Source: DATAOG01 sp963753685
GTDB taxonomy: Bacteria > Pseudomonadota > Alphaproteobacteria > Geminicoccales > Geminicoccaceae
Reading direction: 5' to 3'
DNA: 64,000 nucleotides
Assembly: GCA_963753685.1 (NCBI GenBank)
Contig: CAVWDE010000009.1
Location: 1 to 64,000, forward strand
Below the pieces are notes generated by a model. That model had not been told where the DNA came from. It did not search any database and saw only the letters and a program-made list of their open reading frames with translations. Position numbers and translations under genes: made by a program. Below are positions 28,433 through 37,814 of the stretch, piece after piece. Within the stretch, counting starts at the first letter, position 1; each line of letters begins with the position of its first letter.

Positions 28433-30055
28433 TCACTGGGCATCCCTGGCATACACCACGTCGTAGTTGACCGGGATGTGCACGGGGTCGACGAAGATCG
28501 CATCCGGTCCGCCGAGCCGGTCGGCCTTCATCGTGAAGCGCAGCTCGTTGAACACCGGCGCCCAGGGCGCATCGTCCATGATCTCGATGAAGATGTCGCG
28601 CCAGGCCTTGATGCGCTCCTCGGCTTTGGCCGGGTCGGTGATCGCGTCCGCCGCGGCCGCCTTCTTGTCCAGCTCCTGGTTGCAGTACCAGGACCAGTTC
28701 CAGCCGCCCGGCACCGCACCCGCGCACCCCAGGATCGGCCCGTAGAAGTCCGACGGGTCCGGGAAGTCGGCGATCCAGGCCATGCCGCCCGACCAGATCA
28801 TCGGCGCCTCCTTCTCGTCGCCGCCGGCCGCGATCACGTTCGCCTGCGCCAGCGTCTTGAGCTCGGCGCGGATGCCGACCTCGGCCAGGTCCTGCTGGAT
28901 CGCCTGGGCAATGCGCGGGTTCGGGTCAGTGTTCATGGCGTAGAGCTCGGTATCGAAGCCGTCCTTGAGGCCCGCCTGCGCCAGCAGCGCCTTGGCCTTG
29001 GCCGGATCGTACGCATAGCCCTTGTAGTCCTTATCGTAGCCCGGCATCGCCGGCGGCAGAGGCTGGTTCGCCGGCACCGCACGGCCATTGATGATCTTGA
29101 TGATCCGGTCCTTGTTGATCGCATGGTTGACCGCCTGGCGCACCAGCTTATTGTCAAACGGCTTGATTTTGACATTCATCGTGACGTAGCCGGTGTGCAG
29201 CTGGCCGCCCTTGATGACGTTCTTCTTGAGCGCCGGGTCGCCCATGACTTCGAGGAACTTGGCGGGCGGGATGCCGTCGCCCAGGATGTCGACCTCGCCC
29301 CGCTCCAGGCGCAACAGCGCCACCAAGGGCTCCTGGCCGATCTCGAAGGTGATCTTGTCGAGCTTCGGCAGACCCTCCTGGTAGTAGTCGGGGTTGCGCT
29401 CGAAGACCACCCGCTGGCCCAGCGTCCACTCGGCCATCTTGTAGGCGCCGGTACCGACCGGATGCTTGCCGAAGTCCTGGCCGTACTTTTCCACTTCTTC
29501 CTTGGGCACGGCGAAGCCGAAGTTGAGCGCCATGACGTGCAGGAAGGTGGCATCGGGGTGCGAGAGCGTGAAGCGGATCGTATAGGGGTCGACCACCTCG
29601 ATCCCGGACAATTCCTTGGCCTTGCCCGAGGTCACGTCCTCGAAGCCCGCGATCATGTTGAAGAAGCCCTGACCCGGGCTCTGGGTCTCCGGGCGGACAG
29701 CGCGCTCGACCGACCACTTGACGTCCGCAGCCGTGAGCTCGCGGCCGTTGTGGAACTTGACGCCCTTGCGCAGCTTGAAGGTGTAGGAGAGGCCATTGGG
29801 CGCGACCTCGTAGCTCTCCGCGAGGTCGGGGACCAGGTCCGTGGTCCCCGGCTTATAGTCCATCAGACCATCGAACAGGCTCTTGATCATCGACCAGTTC
29901 TGCCAGTCGTAGCCGATCGCCGGATCGAGGGTCGAGACGTCGTCCTTGTAGGTGACGACCATGCTCCCGCCTTGCTTGGCGTCCTCGGCGAATGCCAGCG
30001 AGGTGCTCGCGACGACGGCGAGCACGGCGGTCGCGGACAGCAGATGTCGGAGCAT
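28433..30055 (-). CDS. Peptide/nickel-type ABC transporter substrate-binding protein (SBP family 5)
   Basis: A 540-residue exported binding protein. The signal peptide MLRHLLSATAVLAVVASTSL follows a GGAGGG ribosome-binding site; an upstream ATG at 30088 would add 11 residues and is less likely. SBP_bac_5 hallmarks include VSTLDPAIGYDWQNW, LRKGVKFHNGRELTAADV and GTGAYKMAEW. The cognate permeases lie at 31.7-33.4 kb on the same strand, separated by a toxin-antitoxin cluster. Being next to an amidase, it may import an amide or small peptide. Confidence 0.9.
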   Translation of the reverse strand: MLRHLLSATAVLAVVASTSLAFAEDAKQGGSMVVTYKDDVSTLDPAIGYDWQNWSMIKSLFDGLMDYKPGTTDLVPDLAESYEVAPNGLSYTFKLRKGVKFHNGRELTAADVKWSVERAVRPETQSPGQGFFNMIAGFEDVTSGKAKELSGIEVVDPYTIRFTLSHPDATFLHVMALNFGFAVPKEEVEKYGQDFGKHPVGTGAYKMAEWTLGQRVVFERNPDYYQEGLPKLDKITFEIGQEPLVALLRLERGEVDILGDGIPPAKFLEVMGDPALKKNVIKGGQLHTGYVTMNVKIKPFDNKLVRQAVNHAINKDRIIKIINGRAVPANQPLPPAMPGYDKDYKGYAYDPAKAKALLAQAGLKDGFDTELYAMNTDPNPRIAQAIQQDLAEVGIRAELKTLAQANVIAAGGDEKEAPMIWSGGMAWIADFPDPSDFYGPILGCAGAVPGGWNWSWYCNQELDKKAAAADAITDPAKAEERIKAWRDIFIEIMDDAPWAPVFNELRFTMKADRLGGPDAIFVDPVHIPVNYDVVYARDAQ

Positions 30056-30129
30056 GGACGGTCCCTCCGGATGGTTGCTTGAGACCACCCTAGCGCAGCT
30101 TGGAGCCGAGGTCGATCAACGCTGCGTGT

Positions 30130-30534
30130 TCACAGCCGCACCGCCTCGACATCCGTCCGCGCGAAATCCTCGCCCTTGTACAGCAACGGCAGCCCGAGCC
30201 GCTTGGCCAGCGCATAGGCGAACAGATCGCCGAAGTTCAGCACCGCCGGCGCCCGCCGCCGCCCCTTGCCGAAATCGAGCATGGCCTGGCGCAGAACCTG
30301 ATGGTCCTCCGCCAGGACTGGCGCGATTTCGAACTCGTAGCCAGCCACGATCTGGCGGTCCAGCTCATTCAACGCCGTGCGGCCGCGACGACCGAAGAGG
30401 ACCAGGGACGTCTCGGTGAGCGTGACGATCGAGATGACGGGCTGCCGGTCGAGCAAGGCTGCGATGAAACGGTCACGCTCCGGCTCGTGGAGAAGAATCG
30501 CCAAAAGCGCCGAGCTGTCGACGACGACTCGCAC
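30130..30534 (-). CDS. vapC: VapC-type PIN-domain toxin
   Basis: A 134-residue PIN-domain ribonuclease. The first acidic residue is in VVVDSSALLAILLHEPE, the second in TLTETSLVL, and the third in LNFGDLFAYALAKRLGLPLLY, the normal VapC layout. Translation starts at a GTG 14 bases after the stop of the antitoxin gene. VapC toxins cleave tRNA or rRNA and are neutralised by VapB. The module interrupts a peptide-type transporter locus. Confidence 0.88.
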   Translation of the reverse strand: MRVVVDSSALLAILLHEPERDRFIAALLDRQPVISIVTLTETSLVLFGRRGRTALNELDRQIVAGYEFEIAPVLAEDHQVLRQAMLDFGKGRRRAPAVLNFGDLFAYALAKRLGLPLLYKGEDFARTDVEAVRL

Positions 30535-30548
30535 GACGGCGACGCCAG

Positions 30549-30788
30549 CTATCTGGGGGCGCCGATTTCGTCATACATATCGTCCTCGTCGAAGTCGTAG
30601 TCCGGCATGGCATCGAGCTTCGCCAAGCTCTCACGAATGAGGCGTTCCCGTTCCGCCCGGTCGCGTTGCATCTCGGCGATCTCTCGCTCGAGGGCTCGGC
30701 GCACGACCTCGGTGACCGTCAGGTCTCGGGCTTCAGCGACGCGCCGAGCCATCTCCCGTACGCGGTCGTCACGGATGTAGAGGCCCAT
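30549..30788 (-). CDS. vapB: VapB-type antitoxin, copy adjacent to vapC
   Basis: A 79-residue antitoxin of the PSK/Rv0623 type. The N-terminal MGLYIRDDRVREMARRVAEA and TVTEVVRRALER form the DNA-binding region; the acidic C-terminus DEDDMYDEIGAPR is the toxin-binding tail. A GGAGGAG ribosome-binding site precedes the ATG. It lies directly upstream of vapC and 15 bp downstream of a second, homologous antitoxin. Confidence 0.85.
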   Translation of the reverse strand: MGLYIRDDRVREMARRVAEARDLTVTEVVRRALEREIAEMQRDRAERERLIRESLAKLDAMPDYDFDEDDMYDEIGAPR

Positions 30789-30803
30789 CGCCTGCTCCTC
30801 CGG

Positions 30804-31031
30804 TCACCTGGGATTGCCGAACTCGTCGTACATATCTTCGTTGTAGGGCCGTCGTGGCATCGCGTCCAACCGCGCCAAAGCCTGATCGAGGCGCCGCTCC
30901 CGCTCCGCGCAATCCTCAGCGAGCGCTCGCTCGAGCGCCTGCCGAACCGCCTCGTCCACCGTCGTGCGCTGCAACCAAGCGAGCCGCTCCGCCAGCTCGC
31001 GGGCACCGTCATCGCTGATGAAGAGGGCCAT
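30804..31031 (-). CDS. VapB-type antitoxin, second copy
   Basis: A 75-residue paralogue of the neighbouring antitoxin: MALFISDDGARELAERL, TVDEAVRQALERAL and an almost identical tail EDMYDEFGNPR. It is the first gene of the vapB2-vapB1-vapC cluster and has no toxin of its own. It could be a duplicate that widens antitoxin supply, a regulator, or the survivor of a second vapBC pair. Confidence 0.8.
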   Translation of the reverse strand: MALFISDDGARELAERLAWLQRTTVDEAVRQALERALAEDCAERERRLDQALARLDAMPRRPYNEDMYDEFGNPR

Positions 31032-31236
31032 GGCACCGAACCCGGATATACGCCGTCAGCTTCACATATACAGATCCAGTTCCAAAGGCAAGTGCGACAA
31101 CTCGAGCCGGATCCGCGGGCCGTTCGGTTGACTTCTTCCCGGCGAGGCGCGGTTCTCGGAACCACTTGGCCTCCAGGTCATACAGTATTCGAATTTCGAA
31201 CTCGCGCTGATTTGTTTCCTCGAAGCTTTACAAAAT

Positions 31237-31665
31237 GTGAACCACTGGAGCGAGGGCGACCCTGAGGCGGCGCCGATCAACTCATTGGAGCGTCGCATTT
31301 CTTTCCTTAAGCAACATCTGTCCTCTCTGGATGACTGTCATGTCCGAGAGGCCGTGCTGGAGATTTTGCGCAACGTTAAAGGCGCGATATCGGACCGCCA
31401 TGTCTGCATTCACGGTACGTGGTTTGTAAAACCATACAAACCGATTCGCGTCTGTACGGAAAAAGTCTTTAAGCAGAAACCGCCTCAGATAAATCCAAAT
31501 CCAGCAGATATCGCTTCATCAAGTCAAGTACGATCCAACTATGCGGCTCAATATCGTGAATGGACACCCGAAGATGTCCAAAGAGTCGCTTTGTGTTTTC
31601 GTGATGCGGTTCGAGCTCTCGACGTTCAGACGCATTCTTTGAAGAAAGCGCGACAGACCGGTTAG
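31237..31665 (+). CDS. Hypothetical protein
   Basis: A 142-residue protein of unknown function, AT-richer than its neighbours. It contains INSLERRISFLKQHLSSL, RNVKGAISDRHVCIHGTWF and a C-terminal helix. The frame is open upstream to 31132 (reading LGLQVIQYSNFELALI just before), without an ATG, so the gene may be longer or 5'-truncated; GTG 31237 is the best visible start. It converges on the permease gene. No domain was recognised; the composition suggests transfer. Confidence 0.5.
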   Translation: MNHWSEGDPEAAPINSLERRISFLKQHLSSLDDCHVREAVLEILRNVKGAISDRHVCIHGTWFVKPYKPIRVCTEKVFKQKPPQINPNPADIASSSQVRSNYAAQYREWTPEDVQRVALCFRDAVRALDVQTHSLKKARQTG

Positions 31666-31668
31666 CTG

Positions 31669-32589
31669 TTACCGCAGTTTGATCCGCGGGTCGATGAAGG
31701 GGGCGGCGAGGTCGGCGAGCAGGTTGCCGAGGACGATCGCGACTGCGGCGACCAGGGTCACGCCGATGATGATCGGGATGTCGACCCGCTGGATCGCTTG
31801 CCAGGTGAGCTGGCCGATGCCGGGCCAGCCGTAGACCAATTCGACCACCACGGCGCCGCTCATGAAGATGCCGATGTCGAGGCCTACCATCGCGATCACC
31901 GGCAGGGCGGCGTTGCGCAGCGCATGGATCAGCACGACGCGGGCCTCACCAGCACCCTTGGCGCGCGCGGTCTGGATGTAGTCCTGGCGGAGCACGTCGA
32001 TCATCGAGGAGCGGGTCATGCGCGCGTACCAGCCGCCGCCCAGAATGCCGAGGGTCACCGCCGGCAGGACGAGGTGCCGGAAGGTGCCATAACCGCCGAT
32101 CGGGAACCAGCCGAGCTGCACCGCGAACACGTAGAGTAGCAAAATACCGACCACGAACTGCGGCGCGGATACCGCGGCAAACGAGAGAATCATGACCAGC
32201 CGGTCGCCCGGCCGGCCGCGCCTGGTGGCGGCGACGATCCCGGCCGTGAGCCCGATCAGCAGCTCGACGAAAATGGCCGCGGCCATCAACTGCAGGGTCG
32301 CCGGCAGGCGCGAGGCGATCAGCGTGCTGACCTCGGTCTTCTGAATGTAGGAGCGGCCGAGATCGCCCTTTGCGAGGTGACCAAGGTAGCGCAGGTACTG
32401 CTGCCACAGCGGCAGGTCGAGGCCGAGCTGGCGGCGGATGCTCTCGACCGTCTCGGGCGTGGCACTGCGGCCGGCGATCTGCCGCACCGGATCGGCCGGC
32501 ACCAGGTAGAGCAGCACGTAGGTGACGGCCGTGATGCCGATCAGGATGAAGACCGCCTGGCCCAGGCGTTTGGCGATGTAGGTGAGCAT
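31669..32589 (-). CDS. Peptide-type ABC transporter permease (DppB family)
   Basis: A 306-residue permease starting MLTYIAKRLGQAVFILIGIT, with LVPADPVRQIAGRSATPETV, the LGLDLPLWQQYLRYLG segment and the EAA-like region DYIQTARAKGAGEARVVLIH. The ATG overlaps the stop of the upstream DppC-type gene (ATGA). Gene order is C then B, the reverse of the common order. It probably works with the family 5 binding protein at 28.4-30.1 kb; no ATPase is encoded nearby. Confidence 0.92.
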   Translation of the reverse strand: MLTYIAKRLGQAVFILIGITAVTYVLLYLVPADPVRQIAGRSATPETVESIRRQLGLDLPLWQQYLRYLGHLAKGDLGRSYIQKTEVSTLIASRLPATLQLMAAAIFVELLIGLTAGIVAATRRGRPGDRLVMILSFAAVSAPQFVVGILLLYVFAVQLGWFPIGGYGTFRHLVLPAVTLGILGGGWYARMTRSSMIDVLRQDYIQTARAKGAGEARVVLIHALRNAALPVIAMVGLDIGIFMSGAVVVELVYGWPGIGQLTWQAIQRVDIPIIIGVTLVAAVAIVLGNLLADLAAPFIDPRIKLR

Positions 32590-33441
32590 CAGCCGCGGCC
32601 GCGCTGGGTCGGGTCGAGCGCGTCGTGGAGCGCATCGCCGACCAGGTTGAAGCCGAGCGCCAGCAGCAGGATTGCGGCACCCGGGAAGAAAACCAGCCAG
32701 GGCGCGGTCGCAAAGTAGGTCTGGTTCTCGAAGATGATGTTGCCCCAGGAGGGGGTCGGCGGGCGCACGCCGACGCCGAGGAACGAAAGCGTCGCCTCGA
32801 GCAGCACCGTGGTCGCGATCCCGAGCGTGCCCCAGACCAGCATGGTCGGCACCAGATGCGGCAGGATGTGGCGCCCGAGGATGCGCCAGGAGCTGGCGCC
32901 CAGCGCCCGGCAGGCCTCGATGAACTCCTTCTCCACCAAGGCCCGGGTCTGGGTGTAGACGACGCGCGCGACCTGGACCCAGTTGACCATCGCGATCACC
33001 AGGGCCACGATCCAGAGCGAGGGGCTGAAGATCGCCGCCAGCGCGATCGCCAGCAGGAGCGCCGGGAACGCCATCATGAGGTCGGTGAAGCGCATGATGG
33101 CGCCGCCGATCCAGCCGCCGAGATAGCCCGCGATCACGCCCAAGAGCGTGCCGGTCAGCACCGCGACGCCGTTGGCCGCGATGCCGATGATCAAGGACGT
33201 GCGCGCCCCGAAGATCAGGCGCGAGAGCAGGTCGCGGCCGAGCAGGTCGGTGCCCAGCCAGAAGCGGCCGCCCGGCGGCAAGGGCGCGCCCTCGAGCGTC
33301 AGGCCGTCGAAGAACTGCTCGTCCGGCGAATAGGGCGCGAGCTCGGGCGCCGCCAGCGCGGCGAGCGTCATCAGCGGCGATCACGATCAGGCCGAACAGC
33401 GCGACGCGGTCGGCCAGAAGCTGCTTCAGGGCATGCGGCAT
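32589..33441 (-). CDS. Peptide-type ABC transporter permease (DppC family; one frameshift)
   Basis: The start MPHALKQLLADRVALFGLIV (33441) and the body from MTLAALAAPELAPYSPDEQ (33371) lie in adjacent frames; dropping one base near 33375 gives LIVIALMTLAAL and a continuous protein of about 283 residues. DppC hallmarks are WLGTDLLGRDLLSRLIFGAR, the EAA region EFIEACRALGASSWRI and SFLGVGVRPPTPSWG. It is the first gene of the permease pair and is divergent from the TPP-dependent enzyme. Confidence 0.85.
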
Positions 33442-33564
33442 CGGCGGGTCATGAAAGTTGGGCGCTCCAGGCCTTTCATGACATCGCCGTGGTTCACAGC
33501 CAAGGGCGCGCTGGCTAAGCTCGCCTCGGAGCCCGGGCGGAGCATCGGGACGGGAGAGCTCGAC

Positions 33565-35191
33565 ATGACGACAATGACCGGCGGCGAGGCGCTGGTGCGC
33601 GCGCTCGCGGCGCCAGGGCGTGGACACGCTGTTCGTGCTGCCGGGGGTCCAGAACGACCCGTTCTTCAGCGCCCTCTACGACCTGACGAGCGCCTGCGCG
33701 TGATCGTCACCCGCCACGAGCAGGGGGCGGCCTACATGGCGCACGGCTACGCCGCCGCGACCGGCCGGCCGGGCGTCTACTGCGTCGTCCCGGGCCCGGG
33801 CTTTCTCAACACCACGGCCGCGCTCTCGACCTCCTACGGGGCCAGCGCCCCGGTGCTCTGCCTCTGCGGCCAGATCCCGTCGCGCTGGATCGGCCGCGGC
33901 GCCGGCCTCCTGCACGAGATCCCGGACCAGCTCGGGATCATGCAGCGCCTGACCAAATGGGCCGCCCGCATCGAGGCGCCCGAGGACGCGTTCCCACTGG
34001 TCGCCGAAGCGTTCGAGAAAATGCTGCGCGGCCGGCCGCGGCCGGTCGCCCTCGAGATGCCGATGGACGTCATGGCGCGCGAAGCCTGGATCACGGGCGA
34101 GCCGCCCGTGGCCCGACCTGTCGTCCACCCGGAGCCCGACCCGGACGCCCTCGAACGCGCGGCCGACCTCCTGAACGGCGCCGAGCGCCCGATGATCTTC
34201 GCCGGCGGCGGCGCCCACGAGGCGAGCCCGGAGGTCCGGGAGCTGGCCGAGCGCCTCGGCGCGCCCGTGGTCGCGGGCTGGATGGGCCTTGGCGTCATGG
34301 ACGGCCGCTCCGAGCTCAGCCTGAACATTACCGCGGCTCACCAAGCTCTGGCCCGAGGTCGATGTCGCGCTCGCCGTGGGCTCGCGCTTCCAGCGGGTGC
34401 AGATGGACTGGGGCCTCGATAAGGGCCTCAAGGTGATCCGGATCGACCTCGACCCGACCGAGATTGCCCGCCATGCACAGCCCACGGTGGCGCTTCTGGC
34501 CGACGCTGGGCAGGCCCTGCGGGCCCTCCTGCCGGCGATCCGCAGCGACCGCCGCCCGGCCTGGCGCGAGCGGGTCGCCAGCATCAAGGCCGAGATCTCC
34601 GGCCTCCTGCGGCGCGAGCTCGCCCCCCAGCACGAGCTGATCGAGGCACTGCGCACAGCCCTCCCCGAGGACGGCATCCTGGTCGAGGACTTGACGCAGA
34701 TCGGCTACGTCTCACGCCTCGCTTTTCCCGTCTACGGCCCGCGCCAGTACCTGAGCTCCAGCTACCAGGGCACGCTCGGCTTCAGCTACGCGGCAGCCCT
34801 CGGCGTCAAGACCGCGCTCCCCGACCGGCCCGTAGTCGCGATCGCGGGCGACGGCGGCTTCATGTACAACGTCCAGGAGCTCGCCACCGCCGCCCAATAC
34901 AACATCCCCGTGGTCGCCGTGGTCTTCAACGACCGCGCCTACGGCAACGTCAAGCGCATCCAGCGCGAGCTCTACGGCAACCGCGTGATCGCGAGCGACC
35001 TCACCAACCCCGATTTTCCCAAACTTGCCGCCTCTTTTTCCCTCTTCTCCCAACGCGCCACCACCCCGGCCGAACTCCACATCGCCCTCGACCGCGCCCT
35101 CACCCGCAACGAGCCCGCCCTGATCGAAGTCCCCCTGGGCGAACTCCCCGGCCCCTGGCCCTACCTCATCCTGCCCCGCGTCCGCGGCTGA
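33565..35191 (+). CDS. Thiamine diphosphate-dependent enzyme, acetolactate synthase-like (three frameshifts)
   Basis: Joined across three single-base shifts (near 33612, 33690 and 34336), this encodes about 541 residues of a TPP enzyme. The start MTTMTGGEALVRALAAQGVD is followed by PGVQNDPFF, the catalytic-Glu region VTRHEQGAAYMAHGYA, and the cofactor motif GDGGFMYNVQELATAAQ with the ND of VVFND. It resembles the IlvB/benzoylformate decarboxylase superfamily without clear specificity. The number of frameshifts makes this either a pseudogene or a badly sequenced stretch. The ATG at 33565 has a GGGAGAG ribosome-binding site. Confidence 0.7.
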
Positions 35192-35267
35192 CCGACGGTG
35201 CGGCACCGGCCATGCGCAGCTATCCACCTGCGATGCCGTTGGACCGCTTCCAACTCCGTTTCCCGGC

Positions 35268-35830
35268 TTAAAGACCCACATGGCCAATAATGAACGCAAC
35301 CACTTCTTCCGGCGACCGCCCTGCCGTCTCGATGCGGGTCATCGGAAACTTAGCAAACTCCTCAAGCATCCTCTTCCTCAGCTCCATCGCTTGCACCCGC
35401 TCGTCGTACACAGTCATCCTTCCCCTCTCCCTCAGCCTCCGCTGCCGCTCTCTCTCATCGCTCACCCCCAAAAAAAATACATGATTCGGCTCTATCAGCC
35501 CCACCCACCTCACGTCCAGGACCTCCCCCAACCCGAGTGCCCTGTGGCATGCCACCGTGCTCGCAATGTAACGGTCACACACGACATGACGTTTTTTCAA
35601 ATGATATCTCACAAGATCTGATGCTTGAGATACCCCACAAAGGTACAACAAAAATCGCGTTGTCATATTCTCCCCCGCATCGACGCGACGCCGAGCTTCC
35701 GCGAAGCCCGCCGGCGGCGTTCGGATAAAGCTTCCCCGAATGCGACGCGCAAGTAGCCGACCTACTGTTGTCTTTCCAGAGCCGTCAATGCCCTCAAGAA
35801 CGATAAACTCTTCTGCCGCCCGCCGGTCAT
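35268..35830 (-). CDS. Thymidylate kinase-like P-loop NMP kinase (one frameshift)
   Basis: About 187 residues. The P-loop LEGIDGSGKTTVGRLL, the DRY-type motif VVCDRYIASTVACHRALG and a LID-like RERGRMTVYDER mark the dTMP kinase family. The natural start is the ATG at 35830, which overlaps the methyltransferase stop (ATGA), but one base appears to be missing about 20 bases later. The main frame is open from there to 35268. It is AT-rich like its two upstream partners and too divergent to be the housekeeping tmk. The substrate could be a modified nucleotide. Confidence 0.75.
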
Positions 35831-36540
35831 TCTCCCGCGCCCACCGTATTGTGTTGCCGTCCAGCCACGTCGACTACCGCTACCATATAAGTTCCCCGAA
35901 CTGTCCGGACCCTTTTGCAAGCCTGCATCTCGCCGCCCGGAAAGCCCAGGCGCACCAGTTGATGAAACTCTTCATAGGTAAAGAACCGATGATCTCCCGC
36001 TTCTCCATCTCCATATACCTTCGTATAGTACCAATTGAAAAGGCGTGCCAAAGACGATCGCTTCGGTTCTTCCACGTCAACTAGTATTATACGCGCTGCG
36101 ATGTCACTTAGTCGCAGCAGCACCGCTATCATTTCTTGTTTCCGATGTACGTGATGCAAAGTATTCTTGCAGAGAACCACATCGAACTTCTGAGCATATG
36201 GAAGATAAGCAATATTATGATTCGTAAAGAGGACATTCTTGAGCGCTCGTGCTTTCGCTTTTGCGCGAAGTGACTGCATCTGCTTCCAAGCAATATCGTT
36301 TGCCACGCATAGTTCCGGTCCCTGTTCAGTTGCAATCTCCAAGATCAGGTCATCGTCACCCGCGGCTACATCAAGCACGCTCTGCGCCTCGCCCAAGTGT
36401 TTCCTGATCTCCGCCTTGAGCGGCTTTGAAGCCAAACTTTTCATGACCGGTTTAAAAATCATACGATGAAAGTGCTTCGCGACAAAACCGCGTTTGCTCG
36501 CTTGTATCTCGGACAGAGGTGGGCTGAAATATTTCCGCAA
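35827..36540 (-). CDS. Class I SAM-dependent methyltransferase
   Basis: A 237-residue methyltransferase with SAM motif I SVLDVAAGDDDLILEIA, motif II-like VANDIAWKQM and motif IV-like FDVVLCKNTLHHVHRKQEM. It starts at a TTG (36540) and overlaps the 3' end of the upstream Nudix-type frame by about 80 bases, so the start or that frame's end may be wrong. Its stop overlaps the kinase start. The target is unknown; the surrounding Gre/Nudix and kinase genes hint at nucleotide or nucleic-acid modification. Confidence 0.75.
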   Translation of the reverse strand: MRKYFSPPLSEIQASKRGFVAKHFHRMIFKPVMKSLASKPLKAEIRKHLGEAQSVLDVAAGDDDLILEIATEQGPELCVANDIAWKQMQSLRAKAKARALKNVLFTNHNIAYLPYAQKFDVVLCKNTLHHVHRKQEMIAVLLRLSDIAARIILVDVEEPKRSSLARLFNWYYTKVYGDGEAGDHRFFTYEEFHQLVRLGFPGGEMQACKRVRTVRGTYMVAVVDVAGRQHNTVGAGE

Positions 36541-37623
36541 GATCTGTCGCGTGCGAGGCAGAGTATTTCGCGGTTCTGAAATGCCATTTTGTCGGGGACA
36601 TCGTCAGTGAACTCGCAGGCTCCATACGTGCGCGCAACCATCTTCCCGATGCCTATGGCAACGAATGCTATACCCAAGTGCTCGACCTCGCTGCCATTCC
36701 AGCGAAATCGATTTTCGAGAATCGCAACAGGCTCCAGCTCAGCGATGTCAAGGCCGACATCTTGCTGCACGGCGCGATTGACTGCTTCTTCAATTAGTTC
36801 GCCTTCCTCATCGAATATTGGTCTTCCGAGAAGACGATGGCCTACAACCTCGTCTTCGTGGAGTCTCGTTGGGCTATTAACAATCAGAATCTCTTTTTTG
36901 TTGTTGTAGAGAGCTACCAGGACGAAATTGACGGGTGCCTTCTGGCAATGTATAAAGAACCGCGGATCTACTCGCCATTCCTTTCGGAGGGTAGGTAAAT
37001 CATAAAGAGTTGCATACTTCCGAATGAGCCGTTGGGTCCTTTCGGCTGCGGTGCCGTAAAAGGTATCCAAGAAGGAGCTGAGAGGCCCTTCTTCAGTGCG
37101 ACGTATCGAGGAGGTGAAGAGTCGTTCATTTATCAGCTCCTGCAGAAGATCGTGGTATTTGTAGGATGGCGGAAAAACGTCCACGACTTCCAACTCCGTC
37201 AGGTCGCCACCGATTTTGAGGCGTTTCGTGTCACCAAGTGCCAGACCCAGAAGCGCCTTTCCCACCGGGCTTGCGTAACTTAGTCCCTTGTCAGGTCTCA
37301 AATTCACCATAGGCGCCGATTGTAAATTCCTTTAGATCGGCGCCCTGGTAAAAGCGCACTGTGGTACCGATTGCTACGCGGTTGGATTGCTCCGAGGGTT
37401 CGACGATTTGATATCCTTCGAGTTCGTGGCGCAAACTCTCAAGCTTTTTTCACTCCATTTCTAAGCGGCGCTTGGCGTCTTCGTATCCGAAGTTGTCGTG
37501 CCAATCACAATTTAGGCCGGCTTCGGTCCCAGCTTCCTGGCCGACAGAGCGAATGCGCTCTTCTTAAATCCGGAGCTCTTCTCGCTTTAGCCGCAAACCC
37601 TGGGGTGAGAAGTAGTGCCCCAT
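36459..37623 (-). pseudogene. Gre-factor-like/Nudix-like fusion, damaged
   Basis: From 37623 the frame reads MGHYFSPQGLRLKREELRI, then stop TAA (37564-37566), WHDNFGYEDAKRRLEME, stop TGA (37450-37452), and HELEGYQIVEPSEQSNRVAI, resembling a GreA/GreB coiled coil and core. After one extra base near 37305, the frame from 37310 continues with SYASPVGKALLGLALGD, the Gre C-terminal domain, and then a Nudix-like domain in one 283-residue ORF. The Nudix box (about RPIFDEEGELIEEAVNRA, VQQDVGL) lacks the RExxEE glutamates, so hydrolase activity is doubtful. The Nudix half may still be expressed from the ATG at 37310. Confidence 0.6.
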
Positions 37624-37770
37624 GTCGCTCTGCTCCTGGTGCTTGGAGGAATCGTGGCGCGGTTTCGTTGCACCAAACAGATAGGTTGGCTCGGCGGCCG
37701 GGTCAACAGAAAGGTCCAGGGAGAGGCGAAGCGGGGCGCATCGGCCCAGGGCTGGCGAGTGACGTTAGGG

Positions 37771-37803
37771 AGAAAAGGTGTCAGGAACGTCAGGAACCTT
37801 TTG
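37771..37803 (-). repeat. REP-like motif, copy 2
   Basis: On the minus strand, AAAAGGT and ACCTTTT form a 7-bp stem around a loop containing TCCTGACGTTCCTGAC. The element matches the motif at 26999-27035. It sits just past the stop of the orphan hicB gene and could also act as its transcription terminator. Confidence 0.55.
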
Positions 37804-37814
37804 TGAGCGGGAGG

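Noticed and set aside
27260..30082. A 940-codon plus-strand frame opposite the amidase and peptide-binding protein
   Set aside because: It spans two well-supported minus-strand genes and its product is Arg/Asp/Val-biased with no domain.
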